Of a stretch of DNA of 64,000 nt, positions 63,139 to 64,000 are shown piece after piece. Each line of letters starts with the position of its first letter. Positions within the stretch are counted from its first letter, which is position 1. The notes beneath the pieces are model-generated. The model did no database searches. It was not told the origin of the DNA and saw nothing but the letters and a program-made list of their open reading frames with translations. The stretch is taken from positions 434,001 through 498,000 of the forward strand of contig CAMCVH010000001.1 of the NCBI GenBank assembly GCA_945881875.1. Reading direction: 5' to 3'. This DNA is from Polynucleobacter meluiroseus (GTDB taxonomy: Bacteria > Pseudomonadota > Gammaproteobacteria > Burkholderiales > Burkholderiaceae). The translations under genes and the position numbers were made by a program.

Positions 63139-63286
63139 AACTGCTCCCTTTTCATTCATATGTACGACTTAGGTGGCAATCGACGATTGCACTTCTCTTA
63201 CCCAGACATACTTCTTAATAAGACTTTCGTCTTTCTCCGGTCAAACTTACATTCGCCGGGTTGCTACAAACTACTGTTACCAGTAA

Positions 63287-63808
63287 TTATTTCTTCTTAA
63301 TGGGAGAAAGAACCATCACCATCTGGCGCCCCTCCATCTTTGGAAACTGTTCTACAGAACCAAACGGCTCCAAGTCAGCTTTCAATCTTTCTAACATGCG
63401 CACACCAATTTCTTGGTGGGCTAATTCTCTACCTCGAAAACGCAAAGTGATTTTAGTTTTATCACCCTCTTCTAAGAACTTCGTTAGATTGCGCAACTTA
63501 ACGTTGTAGTCACCATCATCAGTACCTGGGCGGAACTTAACTTCCTTAACCTGGACCACCTTTTGCTTTAACTTAGCTTCGTGAGCTTTTTTAGCTTCTT
63601 GGTATTTGAATTTGCCGTAATCCATCACACGACAAACTGGAGGTACTGCCGTAGGGGCAATCTCCACCAAATCTAATTCACTCTCTTCAGCCAGTTTTAA
63701 TGCATCAGGTAGAGATACAACACCTAATGGTTCACTGTCGTTGCCAATCAATCGTATCTCGGAGGCAGTAATTTCCCGATTAATACGATGTGTTTTCTCA
63801 GTAGCTAT
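63287..63808 (-). CDS. infC: Translation initiation factor IF-3, apparent AUA start codon
   Basis: (I)[57 protein letters not shown] 8 nt before ATA at 63808..63806; in-frame stop TAA at 63821..63823. Confidence 0.9.
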   Translation of the reverse strand: MATEKTHRINREITASEIRLIGNDSEPLGVVSLPDALKLAEESELDLVEIAPTAVPPVCRVMDYGKFKYQEAKKAHEAKLKQKVVQVKEVKFRPGTDDGDYNVKLRNLTKFLEEGDKTKITLRFRGRELAHQEIGVRMLERLKADLEPFGSVEQFPKMEGRQMVMVLSPIKKK

Positions 63809-63849
63809 TTCGCGTTTCCTTTAAAAATTTATAAAAAATCCTATACACC

Positions 63850-64000
63850 TCAGGCAAGCTGGGGTCCGACCTTCTGGGAAACATCCTGTTGGAGTCGGGC
63901 AATGAAATCGTCGATCGGCATAACACCTAGATCAAGACCACCTCTGGCGCGTACGGCCACCGCATTTGCTTCAGATTCTTTATCACCTACAACCAACAAA
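63850..64000 (-). CDS. thrS: Threonyl-tRNA synthetase, C-terminal end, truncated by window edge
   Basis: Reverse translation [49 protein letters not shown]; upstream of infC. Confidence 0.92.
   Translation of the reverse strand, partial: LLVVGDKESEANAVAVRARGGLDLGVMPIDDFIARLQQDVSQKVGPQLA

Noticed and set aside
39-63509. Many antisense or out-of-frame ORFs of 60-120 aa inside conserved genes (for example 21691..21975, 22507..22725, 37698..37976, 50492..50773, 61147..61518)
   Set aside because: They lie opposite or out of frame with strongly conserved housekeeping genes and show no coherent protein features.
1-64000. CRISPR arrays, transposons, integrases, prophage or defence islands
   Set aside because: No regularly spaced repeats, transposase, integrase or restriction/defence genes were seen; both tRNA genes lack adjacent integrase or att-like duplications.

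Overview
The window reads as a contiguous chromosomal segment of a betaproteobacterium, most likely Burkholderiaceae and Polynucleobacter-like. That assignment is inferred from gene content and protein sequence; no search was run. Coding density is high. I saw no transposase, integrase, prophage block, rRNA operon or CRISPR array.

Most of the content is housekeeping: yaaA (partial), purU, rarA, ilvD, lysC, tilS, accA, cysS, lpxH, ppiB, suhB, trmJ, cysE, mutS, bamC, dapA, trpS, zapE, odhA/odhB/lpdA, ihfA, pheT, pheS, rplT, rpmI, infC and thrS (partial), plus tRNA-Ser(GCT) and tRNA-Pro(GGG). Accessory modules include an FccAB-like sulfide dehydrogenase pair, msrPQ followed by an FGE-like secreted protein, a chalcone-isomerase-like/DUF3833/DUF2878 cluster, and several orphan regulators.

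The most interesting signals are not in the supplied ORF track. (1) A 40-aa single-TM ORF (14971..15093, -) sits behind a near-consensus sigma70 promoter whose -10 lies inside a perfect LexA box (CTGTATATTTATACAG on the coding strand), making it a candidate SOS-induced TisB-like or division-inhibitor peptide. (2) Two small membrane ORFs of 61 and 45 aa overlap by ATGA between the PHP gene and zapE. (3) A 23-aa Lys-rich ORF with a good Shine-Dalgarno lies at 20944..21015. (4) infC appears to start at AUA. (5) The odhA(sucA) leader is structured, with two strong palindromes in the intergenic region it shares with an HTH/REC-like regulator.
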